The position numbers and the translations under genes were made by a program. A stretch of 6,127 nt of DNA, taken from positions 1-6,127 of the forward strand of contig JAATFJ010000028.1 of NCBI GenBank assembly GCA_015655255.1. Direction: 5' to 3'. Below the pieces are notes generated by a model. That model was given only the letters and a program-made list of their open reading frames with translations. It was not told the DNA's origin and ran no database searches. Source of the stretch: Actinomycetales bacterium (GTDB lineage Bacteria; Actinomycetota; Actinomycetes; Actinomycetales; Microbacteriaceae). Below, piece by piece: positions 5,432-6,127 of the stretch (position 1 is its first letter; each line of letters starts with the position of its first letter).

Positions 5432-6127
5432 GCGTTCGGGTTGACGATGATCTTCACGTGGTGCTCGTTGTTGTTGATGAGCTGCTCGAATCCTTCGTCG
5501 ACGAGGTGGTCGAGCGTGATGCGGCCCGTGATGAACGGGGCGAGGTCCAGCTTGCCGCTCTCCACGAGCGCGATCGTAGAGGGGTGATCGCTCGCGTAGC
5601 CGATCGTGCCGCGCAGGTCGATCTCCTTGAGGACGATCTTGGGCATGTCGACCTCGGGCTTGCGGCCCCAGATCGACACGTTCACGACGACGCCGCCGGG
5701 GCGGACCGCATCGATGAGCATGTCGAGCACGACGGGGACGGAGGAACACTCGAAGGCGACGTCCGCGCCCTTGCCGCCGGTGAGCGCGCGCACGCGCTCG
5801 GCGACATCGCCATCGCGGGGGTCGAAGACATCGTCCGCGACACCCGTCTTGCGGGCCATCTCCTTACGCGCCTCGGAGAGCTCCGAGATGTAGACGGTCA
5901 GCCCCTCGGCCTTGAGCACGGCGGAGGTGAGCAGCCCGATGGGGCCGGCGCCGCCGACGATCGCCACCTGACCGGCCTTTGCACCGGAGCGCACGAAGGC
6001 ATGGTGACCGACGGAGAGCGGCTCGATGAGGGCGGCCTCGTCGAGGGGGACGCTGTCGGCGATGGGGTGGACCCACCGGCGCTGCACGACGATCTTCTGG
6101 GAGAGTCCGCCGCCACGGCCGCCGAGA
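5428..6127 (-). CDS. Zinc-type medium-chain alcohol dehydrogenase, 2,3-butanediol dehydrogenase-like, N-terminus cut by window edge
   Basis: A soluble NAD(P)-dependent oxidoreductase of the medium-chain zinc dehydrogenase family. The frame stays open to the right edge, giving 232 C-terminal residues of an expected 350 or so; a GTG at 6087 is internal, not the start. Counting from the first complete visible codon, the fragment begins LGGRGGGLSQKIVV, typical of the Gly-rich segment in butanediol dehydrogenases. It continues with ALIEPLSVGHHA (Glu35, the zinc-site Glu of the family), the Rossmann turn VGGAGPIGLL (about 57-66) and YISELSEARK, whose acidic Glu82 at the end of strand 2 favours NAD over NADP. 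The substrate-domain end, NNNEHHVKIIVNPNA, closes the protein. The catalytic GHE zinc motif would lie outside the window. Sorbitol or another polyol dehydrogenase is an alternative. It converges on the CsoR-like repressor across an 81-base gap with a strong hairpin. Confidence 0.9.
   Translation of the reverse strand, partial: LGGRGGGLSQKIVVQRRWVHPIADSVPLDEAALIEPLSVGHHAFVRSGAKAGQVAIVGGAGPIGLLTSAVLKAEGLTVYISELSEARKEMARKTGVADDVFDPRDGDVAERVRALTGGKGADVAFECSSVPVVLDMLIDAVRPGGVVVNVSIWGRKPEVDMPKIVLKEIDLRGTIGYASDHPSTIALVESGKLDLAPFITGRITLDHLVDEGFEQLINNNEHHVKIIVNPNA

Noticed and set aside
5074..6127. FrmR-type regulator paired with a formaldehyde dehydrogenase (frmRA-like unit)
   Set aside because: The two genes converge with a strong hairpin between them, the repressor has His instead of Glu at the fourth sensor position, and the dehydrogenase resembles butanediol rather than glutathione-dependent formaldehyde dehydrogenases.
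1..6127. Mobile element, CRISPR array, phage or defence island, or biosynthetic cluster
   Set aside because: I found no transposase, integrase, terminal inverted repeats, regularly spaced repeats or defence domains; composition is even across the window.

Overview
The window is about 70% GC. It has tightly packed genes, GTG as well as ATG starts, and very long antisense shadow frames. Together with the protein families this points to the chromosome of a high-GC actinobacterium. Microbacteriaceae, for example a Microbacterium-like organism, is my best guess, but I infer it from composition and gene style, not from a marker gene. I see no mobile element, CRISPR array, rRNA or tRNA.

Layout from left to right. 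(1) 1-1754 (+) is the C-terminal part of a large LuxR/MalT-like regulator, cut by the left edge. (2) 1769-2656 (-) is a class III cyclic-nucleotide-phosphodiesterase-like metallophosphoesterase (CpdA/Rv0805 type). It converges on the regulator with only 14 bases between the stops. (3) 2719-3648 (-) is an AEC (auxin efflux carrier) family permease. (4) 3729-5018 (-) is a DUF445 membrane protein. (5) 5074-5346 (+) is a 90-residue CsoR/RcnR/FrmR family repressor, divergent from DUF445 across 55 bases. (6) 5428-6127 (-) is the C-terminal two thirds of a zinc-type medium-chain dehydrogenase resembling 2,3-butanediol dehydrogenase, cut by the right edge. It converges on the repressor.

Genes 2-4 point the same way with gaps of 62 and 80 bases and could be read together. 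However, genes 2 and 3 each have a -10-like hexamer exactly 6 bases before the start codon, the layout of leaderless actinobacterial promoters. The repressor shows the same layout. Only DUF445 has a well-spaced Shine-Dalgarno. The genes do not form an obvious pathway: regulator, phosphodiesterase, permease, membrane protein, metal-type repressor and dehydrogenase look like ordinary core or near-core neighbours.

I do not see a convincing undescribed system. The points most worth a second look are the Cys-His-His ligand set of the repressor without a metal transporter beside it, the repeated leaderless promoter layout, a repeated octamer upstream of the permease, and a diverged 24-bp tandem duplication that contains the dehydrogenase stop codon.
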